From Verrucomicrobiia bacterium (GTDB taxonomy: Bacteria; Verrucomicrobiota; Verrucomicrobiia; Limisphaerales; UBA8199), in NCBI GenBank assembly GCA_035946615.1, contig DASYZB010000013.1, positions 1 to 61,312 of the forward strand: 61,312 bases of DNA, given 5' to 3'. This document shows positions 8,646-18,273 of the stretch, piece after piece; position 1 is the stretch's first letter; the number at the start of each line of letters is the position of its first letter. A program made the position numbers and the translations under genes. Below the pieces are notes generated by a model, which was not told where the DNA came from, made no database searches, and saw only the letters and a program-made list of their open reading frames with translations.

Positions 8646-10289
8646 TTAATGCCGGTAAATGAATTCCGAACTGTTCATCAGCGCCCAGGCCAGGTCCACG
8701 ATGGCCTGGCGCCTGCCGCCACGTTGCTTTTGAAAATAAGCCTGCGCGCCTTTTATTTCCTCACCTGTGGGGAAGCGCGAAAGGATGCCGAGATACATCC
8801 CCGTGGCGACCTCCGGCGCAGGATGATCCGAAGCGGTTTGGAATTGAACCATGCGGCTTTGCTCGATTTTGCGCTGAAGCACGCTGGAATTGAACAGCCA
8901 CAACTTCTGCGCGGCGCTCAGCCGGCTGTTGCGCTCGGATTCCTGCCCGGTGTCGCGCGCCGGGCGCCCGAACATTTCCAAGAACGAACTGCTGATGCTG
9001 CCGTCGGGCAGCGCAATCGAGCGAAGGTTATCTGGAACAAAGGTGTACGGCTCGGGGATGGCGCTCGAATAACTTTCGGACGAGCCGGTGAGCTGATCGA
9101 TAGCGTCGATCAACACCTCCGCATCGAGCCGCCGCAGCGGGTAGAATGCGAAATGAGCTGCGCCGTCCGGGTTCGTCGTATTCGGGAGCGAGGAAAGCTG
9201 GTAAGTCCTTGAGTTCAGAATCAGGCGCAGGAGATGTTTAAAATCGTACCCGGAGGAAACAAAGTCGCGTTCCAAAAAGGCCAGCAACGCCGGATTGCTG
9301 GGTGGGTTGTCCGGGCGAATGTCGTCGGGCTCCTGGATGATGCCCCGACCCATCAACCAGGACCAGGCCCGGTTGACCAGGTTGCGAACCAGCCGGGGGT
9401 TATTCGCGTTCAGCAGCCACTGTGCAAAAACCTGGCGCGGATCGTGCTCCGGCGCGAGTGTAACAGTTGTGCCATCCGGCAAAATCGCTGGGCGCGGCGA
9501 ACCGTTCACCGAGCCGGAGTTGGTTGCCCGGGGGTTGAAAAAGACAATTTCCTCTTTCCATTCGCCCGTGGATTTGTAGCCGACATTGGCGAAAAACACC
9601 GAGAGATTGGCCAGCCGATTGGATGGCCAGTTCTCCGCCCGCTCACCCATAAAGGTCAGGGCGACAGTCTGCGCTATCCCCAGAGGCGTTCGATTCTGCA
9701 TGGCCCGGTAAAAATTTACCGGCGGCACTTCGAAATTGCTGCCGCTGGAAGTCAGCAACTCGCGCACAAACCGGTCATACGGGACGTTGTTGCGGATGCA
9801 ATCCCGAATCCAGCGATGATACGACTGCGCCGCATTAGGCCACAGGTTGATGGGAAACTCGGCCTTAATGCGGAGCAGGTCGCTCCATTTCATGGCCCAA
9901 AAATCCGCAAAAGCATCGCGCTCGAACAATCGTTCAATGAGCCGCTCGCGTTTGTCCGGGGTCCGATCCAGGATAAAATCTCTGGCCTCAGCGCCCGTGG
10001 GCAAGGTGCCGGTAACGTCCAGATAAACCCGCCTCACAAATACCGGATCGGAGCAGGGCTTCGCCGGCTCGATGTTCAACTGCTGCAACTTCGAGAATAC
10101 CAGGCCGTCTATCTTATTCGCAGGACCAGGCCACGTATCGCTTTGAAAGGGTGTGGACACGGCCGCGTGGCCTGGAGCTGCAGCCAAACACACGGCCAGC
10201 AGAGCGCTGCGAAATAGCCAAAATTTGCGGAGGTGCGCCCTTCGGAAAACCGACGTCAGGGTTCGAGCCAAAAAGCAGCGCGGGCGCAT
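8646..10289 (-). CDS. DUF1549/DUF1553 (PSD1-like) secreted protein without cytochrome domain
   Basis: 547 residues from the ATG at 10289 with a signal peptide (LFRSALLAVCLAAAPGHAA). The DUF1549 part shows IDGLVFSKLQQLNIEPA, VRRVYLDVTGTLPTGAEARD, FADFWAMKWSDLLRI and SYHRWIRDCIRNNVPYDRFV. The DUF1553 part shows LNANNPRLVRNLVNRAWSWL, MGRGIIQEPDDIRPDNPPSN, LLRLILNSRTYQLS and MNSSEFIYRH at the end. Many family members start with a haem-binding PSCyt1 domain (CxxCH) and exceed 750 residues; this one has no CxxCH and is short. First gene of the operon with DUF1501 and PPC. A role in periplasmic or surface breakdown of complex substrates is often proposed but unproven. Confidence 0.88.
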   Translation of the reverse strand: MRPRCFLARTLTSVFRRAHLRKFWLFRSALLAVCLAAAPGHAAVSTPFQSDTWPGPANKIDGLVFSKLQQLNIEPAKPCSDPVFVRRVYLDVTGTLPTGAEARDFILDRTPDKRERLIERLFERDAFADFWAMKWSDLLRIKAEFPINLWPNAAQSYHRWIRDCIRNNVPYDRFVRELLTSSGSNFEVPPVNFYRAMQNRTPLGIAQTVALTFMGERAENWPSNRLANLSVFFANVGYKSTGEWKEEIVFFNPRATNSGSVNGSPRPAILPDGTTVTLAPEHDPRQVFAQWLLNANNPRLVRNLVNRAWSWLMGRGIIQEPDDIRPDNPPSNPALLAFLERDFVSSGYDFKHLLRLILNSRTYQLSSLPNTTNPDGAAHFAFYPLRRLDAEVLIDAIDQLTGSSESYSSAIPEPYTFVPDNLRSIALPDGSISSSFLEMFGRPARDTGQESERNSRLSAAQKLWLFNSSVLQRKIEQSRMVQFQTASDHPAPEVATGMYLGILSRFPTGEEIKGAQAYFQKQRGGRRQAIVDLAWALMNSSEFIYRH

Positions 10290-10438
10290 CAATCAGACCA
10301 GACGGGGCAGCGTGAAGAGAGGATTCAAAAAAAGCAGTACAATTCTTGGCATTCTTATGACAAATTCTGATTGGTCAAAGATCAAAGAAGCAGAACTGCT
10401 TGTAACCTGGACCCTCCGCTCCAGCGTCATGTGAAGTG

Positions 10439-11611
10439 ATGTTAACTGTTGCTCCCGCACTTGATTCGCAAACTAAGCCCTCAAGATCTTTTCAAGGACC
10501 TGAGATGTTCAAACCGGCCTCTGAATGGAGGAAGACGTTTGGACGCGAGATATCGGCGACGATCACACCTCTGCCGGGAGAAGGCCTTCGGGCATTATTT
10601 CGTCGTCTTTCAGACCTGCTGAACGGGGCGTCCATTCTCAATATGTTTGTGTTCGGCCCCGCCGGTATGAGCGAAGCGGGAGCAAAGGCGATGAGGCTGG
10701 TTTTGGGCGAGATTTGCTGGCCGGTCACATGGGTTGAAGGTGGCGCTTGCGACGTGAATTCGATTGCAGGGATTCAAGTGTTCGCCGTCCATGCCGGTGA
10801 GGTGCAGGGCATCCGGTTGAACGGACGTTGCCTGGGTTCGGTCTTTGAGGATGGCGACGTGCGGCATTGCCTCCTGGGCGGCCTATTCTCAGCGGAACCG
10901 TTGCGCTCTCGAGGGGACCAAACGAAGCAATGCCTTGAGGAAATGGATGCAGCGCTGGCGCAAGCGGGTTTCTCAATTGCCGACACGGTGAGAACCTGGT
11001 TTTTTCTGGAAGACATTCTTGCCTGGTACGGAGAATTCAACCGGGCCCGTACCCAAACCTATTCCGGGATCAGATTCCGTTCACAATCCCTTCCCGCGAG
11101 CACAGGCGTTGGGGGGCGCAATCCGGCAGGGGCAGCACTCACTTTGGCGGCGTGGGCGATGCAACCAAGGCATCCCTCGGCTCGCGCGAAAGAGGTGGCT
11201 TCTCCTTTGCAGTGTCCCGCACCGGCTTATGGCAGTTCCTTCAGCCGCGCTGTCGAGTATGGGTCAACCGCAGGCCGTCGTTTGCTGATCTCGGGCACGG
11301 CGAGCATTGCGCCCGAAGGAGCGAGCCTGTGGAAAGAAGAGATCGCTCACCAGGTGGAAGAGACCATGCGAGTCGTAGAAGGCATCGTCCGGTCACAAGG
11401 CGGGGCATTGTCCGACCTCACCCGTGCGACCGCTTATTTCAAGCGGCGTGCCGATGCCAAGGTTTTCCTGGAATGGTGTGCTGCTCACGGCCTGCTCTCC
11501 TTGCCGGTCGTGCTGGCCAACTGCGATATTTGCCGGGACGAACTGCTATTCGAACTCGAAGCGGAGGCGGACCTGCGGTATCCCATGCCGCTCAAGCCCC
11601 ACGCTCTTTGA
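10439..11611 (+). CDS. RidA/YjgF-fold protein, possibly chorismatase-like
   Basis: 390 residues, about three times a single RidA domain. Two segments resemble RidA or chorismatase (FkbO/Hyg5) units: QTKQCLEEMDAALAQAGFSI with TVRTWFFLEDILAWYGEFN, and RLLISGTASIAPEGASLWKE with QVEETMRVVEGIVRSQGG and RATAYFKRRADAKVF. The ISGTASI motif matches chorismatases, which hydrolyse chorismate to a dihydrobenzoate. An N-terminal domain of about 130 residues is divergent. No chorismate pathway genes are nearby, so imine/enamine hydrolysis or another reaction on a small aromatic acid is equally possible. Start: ATG at 10439, one codon after a GTG. Transcribed away from the PSD1 operon. Confidence 0.65.
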   Translation: MLTVAPALDSQTKPSRSFQGPEMFKPASEWRKTFGREISATITPLPGEGLRALFRRLSDLLNGASILNMFVFGPAGMSEAGAKAMRLVLGEICWPVTWVEGGACDVNSIAGIQVFAVHAGEVQGIRLNGRCLGSVFEDGDVRHCLLGGLFSAEPLRSRGDQTKQCLEEMDAALAQAGFSIADTVRTWFFLEDILAWYGEFNRARTQTYSGIRFRSQSLPASTGVGGRNPAGAALTLAAWAMQPRHPSARAKEVASPLQCPAPAYGSSFSRAVEYGSTAGRRLLISGTASIAPEGASLWKEEIAHQVEETMRVVEGIVRSQGGALSDLTRATAYFKRRADAKVFLEWCAAHGLLSLPVVLANCDICRDELLFELEAEADLRYPMPLKPHAL

Positions 11612-12060
11612 CCGACTCCCTCCGGGCGCCCGCTTTAAAAGACACGCGCTCGCCCGCTTTGGCCAGGACGCCGCCATCAATGGTGATAGCGGCGCTGGCA
11701 GGGCCTTCGACCTGAACGAACGCTGTGGCCGACGCCAGCAAGCGTTCCGCGGTGAGCAGCACATCCTGGGTCTCGATAAACCGCAGCGCGGACTCCGCTT
11801 GCTGCGTTCCTTGAACGCTCAACCCGTTCAGCGCTGCATCCTGGACATGATCGAACACAATCGCTGGGCGCGCCTCGGGACCCGCCACTTCGAAGCGGAC
11901 ATTGTTGAGTGTCAGACCTCGAACAAGGCGTAAGCGGGCAAGACACCCGCCTGGTAGTACTCGCCGACTATCTTCGGAACGTCACGCACAGCGGCTTCCT
12001 CGGGTGTGCCGCCGCCCGGAAATGTAACTCGCACATCATATAATCGCGAATTGTTTTTCG
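11592..12060 (-). pseudogene. C-terminal remnant of a GH28 (polygalacturonase-like) enzyme
   Basis: Reverse-strand fragments line up with the end of a right-handed beta-helix GH28 protein: LYDVRVTFPGGGTPEEAAVR, EYYQAGVLPAYALF, then after a frame change RGLTLNNVRFEVAGPEARPA, IVFDHVQDAALNGLSVQG and FIETQDVLL. PAYALF and RGLTLNNV are in different frames at about 11925-11935 (the first frame hits a TGA), so there is a small indel. The catalytic core (over 300 residues) is absent, with the 5' end cut off next to purB. The open part ends at 11592, overlapping the convergent RidA-like gene by 20 bp. A dead gene whose pectin-type function has been lost here. Confidence 0.65.
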
Positions 12061-12084
12061 CAACAAGTCGAACTCGCGAGTTTG

Positions 12085-13398
<1,314 letters not shown>

Positions 13399-13529
13399 GG
13401 CCTACGTTAGCCAGAGAGAGGGATTTGAACAGAAAAAATGCGAAACATGGCAGAAAGATAAGAAAGATAGGGGCAGAAAAATAGATGCGAGCACAGAACG
13501 CGCCGTAAACAAACTTATTTTTTGGGCGG

Positions 13530-13559
13530 TTGACCCCATGTCACTACCCAAAGTAATGG
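13530..13559 (+). promoter_or_regulatory. Candidate sigma70-type promoter for the response regulator gene
   Basis: TTGACC (13530-13535) and TAATGG (13554-13559) with an 18-bp spacer, about 27 bp before the ATG at 13586. GAAAGG just ahead of the start serves as ribosome-binding site. The -10 match is only fair. Confidence 0.3.
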
Positions 13560-13585
13560 CGTAGCGTACATCTCGAAAGGTTGTT

Positions 13586-14101
13586 ATGCCGGACCAGGCA
13601 GTTTTTCTGTTGGTAGAGGATAGTGAAGATGATGTGCTGCTTATCCGCCGCGCGTTCATTCAAGCGAGAGTTCTAAACCCTCTGGCCATTGTCAAAACCG
13701 GGGAACAGGCCATTGCCTACCTAAGCGGGTATGGCCGCTATGCCGATCGAGGCGGCTATCCGGTGCCCTCCGTGGTGTTGCTGGATTTGAAGATGCCAGG
13801 CATGGACGGATTCCAGGTCCTGGAGTGGATTCGACGGCAAGAGACCTTCAAAGATTTGCGGGTTATCATTCTGACCTCTTCGGATTTAATGCGCGATGTG
13901 ACCAAGGCTTACGAACTTGGCGCCGATTCGTTCTTGATCAAGCCCTTGGATTTCGAGCGGTTCGTCGAGTTCAGCCAGGCGCTCAGTGGCTTTTGGTTGT
14001 GGTCGGATCAAGTCCCCATGGGAATGAAAGAGCCCCTGGAAAAGGCCGAACCGGAAGAGCGCCGAGACCCCAATTTAAGCCCTGGCCGCCCTCGCTTTTA
14101 A
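13586..14101 (+). CDS. Single-domain response regulator (Rcp1-like CheY receiver)
   Basis: 171 residues: a receiver domain plus a short charged tail. The opening FLLVEDSEDDVLLIRRAF with paired acidic residues, a long beta3 approach (LSGYGRYADRGGYPVPSVVL), the phospho-acceptor Asp67 in LLDLKMPGMDG, ILTSS (Thr/Ser of the switch) and Lys119 in FLIKPLD complete the active site. This is the Rcp1 subfamily usually partnered with phytochrome-type or hybrid histidine kinases and lacking an output domain. No kinase is adjacent, so the partner must be elsewhere. The tail, rich in Glu and Pro, has no recognised fold. Confidence 0.88.
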   Translation: MPDQAVFLLVEDSEDDVLLIRRAFIQARVLNPLAIVKTGEQAIAYLSGYGRYADRGGYPVPSVVLLDLKMPGMDGFQVLEWIRRQETFKDLRVIILTSSDLMRDVTKAYELGADSFLIKPLDFERFVEFSQALSGFWLWSDQVPMGMKEPLEKAEPEERRDPNLSPGRPRF

Positions 14102-14383
14102 ATCTTTCTTGGCAACATCCACGTTTTTTGGATGAATGTTTTGGGGTCCGTACCGACGGAGAGGGCTTGCAGCTTCTCGAACGCCCCCTCCGTCCTCAGA
14201 AGATCCTCAACGACCAGCGGGGCGGGCGCGCTAGCTATGCCAGGAAGCACGAAACCCGCCCTTCTGCTCGTTTTTTGCCCGCTGCTGAATCCGGAACCAC
14301 CCTAACCAAAAACAACCACTGAGTGCTTCGAGCACGGGCGAGAGGATGTGCCGCTTGGAAGTTACCCGAGCGGTTTAATTAAC

Positions 14384-14569
14384 TCAGTGGCTATAGGGGT
14401 ATTGATAATTGTACGGGTGCTCATTCCATTCGCCATGCCCGTAGCTTTGATTATATCCCTCGTAGACGCCGCCGCCGCCGTAATAACCATGATGTTCGTG
14501 CTCTTCCTCGCAACCCACCGCTGTGAACAGGAGTACCGCGAGGCCCATTAGAAAGATAATCGTTTTCAT
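14384..14569 (-). CDS. Small Gly/Tyr/His-rich lipoprotein
   Basis: 61 residues. MKTIIFLMGLAVLLFTAVGC is a lipoprotein-type signal peptide with the lipid-modified cysteine at residue 20, followed by acidic EEEHEHH and then YYGGGG, YGHGEW and a tyrosine/histidine-rich end. The mature part is about 41 residues with no known domain. His and Glu clusters could bind metals, but that is inference. It resembles no family I know by name. Convergent with the response regulator upstream; the 282-bp gap between them holds nothing I recognise. Confidence 0.6.
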   Translation of the reverse strand: MKTIIFLMGLAVLLFTAVGCEEEHEHHGYYGGGGVYEGYNQSYGHGEWNEHPYNYQYPYSH

Positions 14570-14779
14570 AATTTAGATTCTCTGCTCAAAACCTGGCACC
14601 TGCCCGATAGTCGGGCCATGGGGTTTTACCCGGCTGATTTTGAAAACGAGAGGCAATCAGATACTCTTGGAATTAGCGGTAGTTCGAAGGGTTGTTCGGT
14701 TTGCCACTTGAACCAGTTTGGCTTTCTGTTCAGACGAAAGCTTGTTTTTATGCTACAACGCTCTAATGATTGCGGCAGG

Positions 14780-15418
14780 ATGCTGACACCTGTTGGTCGC
14801 TCAGACGGCAGTTTGGGCGTCTTCATTCTGGCCGCCGGACGCTCGACGCGCATGGGGCGGCCAAAGCTTTTGTTGCCTTGGGGCGCCAACTCCGTTCTCG
14901 GCTGGTTAATTGAGCTTTGGACGGCCCTGGGTGCGAGGCAAGTCGCAGTGGTCTGCGCAAGGGATAATTCGGCTGTCCAAACCGAGTTGCAACGCCTCCG
15001 ATTTCCGGTTTGCAATCTGATTCTCAACCCCGCTGCGGAGCGAGGCATGTTCAGCTCGATTCAATGCGCGGCGAGTTGGCAGGGATGGAACAAGGGGCTG
15101 ACCCATTGGGCAGTGGTCCTGGGAGACCAGCCGCACCTGAGGCGCGAAACGTTGGAGACAGTCCTGGCTTTCGCCTTCGCTCACCCGGAACAAGTTTGCC
15201 AACCTGCGAGGCACGGGCGCCCCCGGCATCCAGTGCTCCTTCCCAAACCAGTTTTTGCCCGGCTGGGGGAGTCCACGGCGTCCGATTTGAAGCAGTTCTT
15301 GGCCTGCTTCTCCTCTGCCCTTTGCGAAATCGATGACCCCGGCCTGGACCTGGATATGGATAGACCCGAGGATTATCAACGGGCGGTGAAGATGTTCACC
15401 ACTCCAGGACGATTGTAG
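14780..15418 (+). CDS. MobA-like nucleotidyltransferase (MoCo cytidylyl/guanylyltransferase type)
   Basis: 212 residues. GVFILAAGRSTRMGRPKLLL is the signature GxxLAAGxSxRMGxxK of the NTP_transferase_3 family, followed by VVCARD, NLILNPAAERGMFSSIQCA, AVVLGDQPH (metal-binding Asp) and GRPRHPVLLP. It resembles MocA/MobA-type enzymes that attach CMP or GMP to molybdopterin, or related nucleotidyltransferases such as YgfJ. No molybdenum enzymes are in the window, so the substrate is uncertain. Start at 14780 gives the family length; ATG at 14750 is an alternative, and a longer frame back to 14618 looks non-coding. Its 3' end overlaps the convergent GH2 gene by 23 bp. Confidence 0.8.
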   Translation: MLTPVGRSDGSLGVFILAAGRSTRMGRPKLLLPWGANSVLGWLIELWTALGARQVAVVCARDNSAVQTELQRLRFPVCNLILNPAAERGMFSSIQCAASWQGWNKGLTHWAVVLGDQPHLRRETLETVLAFAFAHPEQVCQPARHGRPRHPVLLPKPVFARLGESTASDLKQFLACFSSALCEIDDPGLDLDMDRPEDYQRAVKMFTTPGRL

Positions 15419-18242
15419 GGCAGATTGGCAGCCGGCCACATTCCGCGCCGTAAATGGTCAAACCGCCTTGGGCCAGGGCATCAGCGGGGACAGAACAACG
15501 CAGGCGCAGGGAATCATCCGTGATGTTGTTTGCGATTTCAGCGAGTAATTTTCCTTCGGCCAATGCATACGCAGGATAGCCGTATGCGCCTCGTCCACCA
15601 CGGAGATAGCTCAAAACGCCTCGGGCATCGTGGGGATGGTTGCGAACCACAGCGCCATAAATGCGCACCTCGTTGAGGAACATGTGCAGTGTCGTCGGGA
15701 AAACGTCATCATCGGTCTGCGGCGAATCGGAGCGGTGGGAGGAGGCCTCGCAAACCACGCGCAAGCGGCGCGCTTTGCGGATGTCTGACCCGCCGAGCGG
15801 CAGGACCCATTCGAAGAAGCCGTGCCCAAAACCGTAGCAGCAATCCTCGGCACGTTCGCGTTCACGTTCGCCCCCGCCACCGCTCCATTCGGCGCGAGCC
15901 CAGTTCGCAGGCAGGCCACGCAGGAATAGAGCCCGCGCGGCCTCCTCGCGTTCAAGCGGATAGCCGGAGCTGACAAAATAATGCACAAAATTCTCCGCGA
16001 CAGGCGCCCCTTGAGCGGTTCGGGCGCTAAGCCACAGTGTGCAGAGCATGGTGCTTTCGGGCATGCGCAGTTCGATCGTGTGCGCCGGGGCGACCTGCCG
16101 GTGCGGGAAGGCTATCGGAACACGGCCACAAGTGATGTTTTGATAAAAGCGGCCCCGGGTGTCGATGCCCCCCATGGTCCAATGCAAAGAGACCTCGCGG
16201 CATGGCCGCGTGGAGAAATGGGATGAGGCGACATCGAGCCGGACGGTTTGGCCGGGGGCCAATCGTTGCACTGGCGGAGAATCGACGGGCAGCGCATTGC
16301 TTTCGTTGATGATGCGCGGGTCGTAACCGAACTGCTTGGGAGTCCGGTCGTAATTCAGGAATCCATTGTACTCCCATTCCACATCGTGCAGCTCGGTATA
16401 GATGTAAGCGGAAATTTGTTGGTAACGCCGCAGCTCGTTGGTAAGGAATTTGAAACTCCAGCTTATGTCCCGGTCTCCATCGAGGGCGCCGATGCCGCCG
16501 TATTCGCTGTTGATCAACGGCTGGCCCTTGTGCAAAAACCCGGGCACGTAGTTGAAGCTCGAGCCGATAAATGTGGACGTGACCACTTTCGCGATATGGG
16601 CTTTGGCTTTTGCGTAATCGCCGATGTAAAAATGCCAGGAATTGATATCAGTATCGCAGTGCAGGTAGTACTCGAGGTGATCCCAATGACACACGCTCAT
16701 ATCCTCCACCAGGCGCGTCGGGTCCAGCTCTTTAGCCCGCTCCCACGTCTCCTGCACCCATTCCTGGGGCGCTGTCATGCCGGGCCGGGCGCCGGATGCC
16801 GGTTTCTTCTTATTGGGCGGAGCCGGAGACTGCTCGACAGGGCCCTTTTCAGGAGCAACCAACTGATCGACGAAACTGGTTTGGCCTCCAAATCCCCAGG
16901 TCTCATTGAACAAGCACCAGCAAAAGATCGATGGATGATTAAAGTCCCGTTCGATGGCCTCGCGCATCATGGTTTCAAAGCGCTTTCGGCCCAGGGGCGT
17001 GTCGCCTCCTTCGCCAAAATTCGGGAAATCCGCCATCAACAGGATGCCCAGCCTGTCCGCCCAATGGAGCAGGAGCGGGTCGTCGATTTTGATATGAACA
17101 CGAAGGAAGTTGAACCCGAATTTCTTTGCGTACAGGATGTCGTTCTTAATGGTCTCAACCGACGAGGCCGTATAGACCCCATCGGGAAAATAGGATTGGT
17201 ACAAGGCGCCGCGCAGGTACCGAGGGACCCCGTTGAGGCGCAAAGAGGCCGGCGCGCCAGTTTCCCGGGCGGGCTCAAAATCCACTTTGCGCATTCCAAA
17301 ATACGTGCGCACCGTATCGAGCACCTGGTCTCCCTCGCGCAACCGCAGGACGACCGGGTAGAGCCGTGGCGAATTGGGGTCCCACAGTTCCAGGGATGCC
17401 AGTTTGATGGTTTGTTCAGCGAGCCCATTGCGCAAAGCTACCGTCTCGATTTGGGCGGGCGCCTTGGAATCACTGTCGGGATTTGCGATGCTAACCTCAA
17501 CACGACATTCCCCTCCCGCGTGGGCGCATTGGATGCAAAAACGGACCGAGCCGGAATCAACGTCGGTGAAGATGCGGAACGCGCGGATGTGCCTGGGGGC
17601 GCGCGGCTCGATATAGACGGTTTGCCAGATGCCGCTGGTGGTGGTGTACCAGTGCCATTGCTTGCCCACCGGCTGTTCGGCGTTGTTCATTGGGTCCTCA
17701 ACCCGCAGCACCAGATGCGCGGTGCAGGGATTTGAATCGCCCAGCGCCTCGGTCAGGTCGAATTCAAATGGCGTGTAGCCGCCCTCGTGATGCCCCAGGT
17801 GCTGGCCGTTACACCAACAATCGGTGAAAAAGTCCGCAGCCCCAATGTGCAGAATCGCCCGCTTGCCGCGCCAGGGTTCTTGGCCAGGAATATCGATCGC
17901 CCGCCGGTACCACCCAATCTCATAACGCGGCGCCGAGCGATGGTTCTCTCGGGTCACCTCCAGAGGGTGGCGGAAAACGCGCGTGGAATAGAAATTATCA
18001 TTGCCGGCCGCGTCCCCCTCGCCCCATGCGGCGAGTGACTCCCAGCAAAAAGGCACGATGATCTGTTCCCGCCACTCGGGGGCATCCGGCAGAAACCATT
18101 GCTCTTCCAGCCCGCGCCTGTCCGCGTCAAAGCGGAACTGCCAGGGGCCGTTGAGGTTTAGCCAGTCGTACCCCTCGACGGTACCCCGCTGGCGTTCAGG
18201 CCGGGGATATTCAAAACGCGGATAGAGGAATTGGTTCGGCAT
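15396..18242 (-). CDS. Glycoside hydrolase family 2 (beta-galactosidase/glucuronidase type)
   Basis: 948 residues with the GH2 architecture: N-terminal sugar-binding jelly roll (LNLNGPWQFRFDADRRGLEE, VPFCWESL, WYRRAIDIPG, HHEGGYTPFEFDLT), an Ig-like domain, then a TIM barrel. The acid/base Glu is in FCWCLFNETWGFG (about residue 443) and the nucleophile Glu in NSEYGGIGA (about residue 577). A C-terminal region of over 250 residues carries further beta domains. No signal peptide is evident, so it may be cytoplasmic. Exact sugar specificity is not readable. It is the last gene of the cluster glycosyltransferase, glf, GH1/GH39-like, GH2, starting 31 bp after the previous gene. Confidence 0.85.
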   Translation of the reverse strand: MPNQFLYPRFEYPRPERQRGTVEGYDWLNLNGPWQFRFDADRRGLEEQWFLPDAPEWREQIIVPFCWESLAAWGEGDAAGNDNFYSTRVFRHPLEVTRENHRSAPRYEIGWYRRAIDIPGQEPWRGKRAILHIGAADFFTDCWCNGQHLGHHEGGYTPFEFDLTEALGDSNPCTAHLVLRVEDPMNNAEQPVGKQWHWYTTTSGIWQTVYIEPRAPRHIRAFRIFTDVDSGSVRFCIQCAHAGGECRVEVSIANPDSDSKAPAQIETVALRNGLAEQTIKLASLELWDPNSPRLYPVVLRLREGDQVLDTVRTYFGMRKVDFEPARETGAPASLRLNGVPRYLRGALYQSYFPDGVYTASSVETIKNDILYAKKFGFNFLRVHIKIDDPLLLHWADRLGILLMADFPNFGEGGDTPLGRKRFETMMREAIERDFNHPSIFCWCLFNETWGFGGQTSFVDQLVAPEKGPVEQSPAPPNKKKPASGARPGMTAPQEWVQETWERAKELDPTRLVEDMSVCHWDHLEYYLHCDTDINSWHFYIGDYAKAKAHIAKVVTSTFIGSSFNYVPGFLHKGQPLINSEYGGIGALDGDRDISWSFKFLTNELRRYQQISAYIYTELHDVEWEYNGFLNYDRTPKQFGYDPRIINESNALPVDSPPVQRLAPGQTVRLDVASSHFSTRPCREVSLHWTMGGIDTRGRFYQNITCGRVPIAFPHRQVAPAHTIELRMPESTMLCTLWLSARTAQGAPVAENFVHYFVSSGYPLEREEAARALFLRGLPANWARAEWSGGGGERERERAEDCCYGFGHGFFEWVLPLGGSDIRKARRLRVVCEASSHRSDSPQTDDDVFPTTLHMFLNEVRIYGAVVRNHPHDARGVLSYLRGGRGAYGYPAYALAEGKLLAEIANNITDDSLRLRCSVPADALAQGGLTIYGAECGRLPICPTIVLEW

Positions 18243-18273
18243 CGTGCCCCCATTACTCCACTACTTCCAGACT

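Noticed and set aside
9234-10217. 327-codon open frame on the plus strand
   Set aside because: Antisense to the PSD1-like gene, whose family motifs are clear; the composition is that of a GC-rich shadow.
14102-14383. Possible small genes between the receiver protein and the lipoprotein
   Set aside because: All frames are short or interrupted and none resembles a known family or has a plausible start.
16248-17735. 495-codon open frame on the plus strand
   Set aside because: Antisense shadow of the GH2 gene; no recognisable domain, and GH2 motifs and catalytic residues are intact on the other strand.
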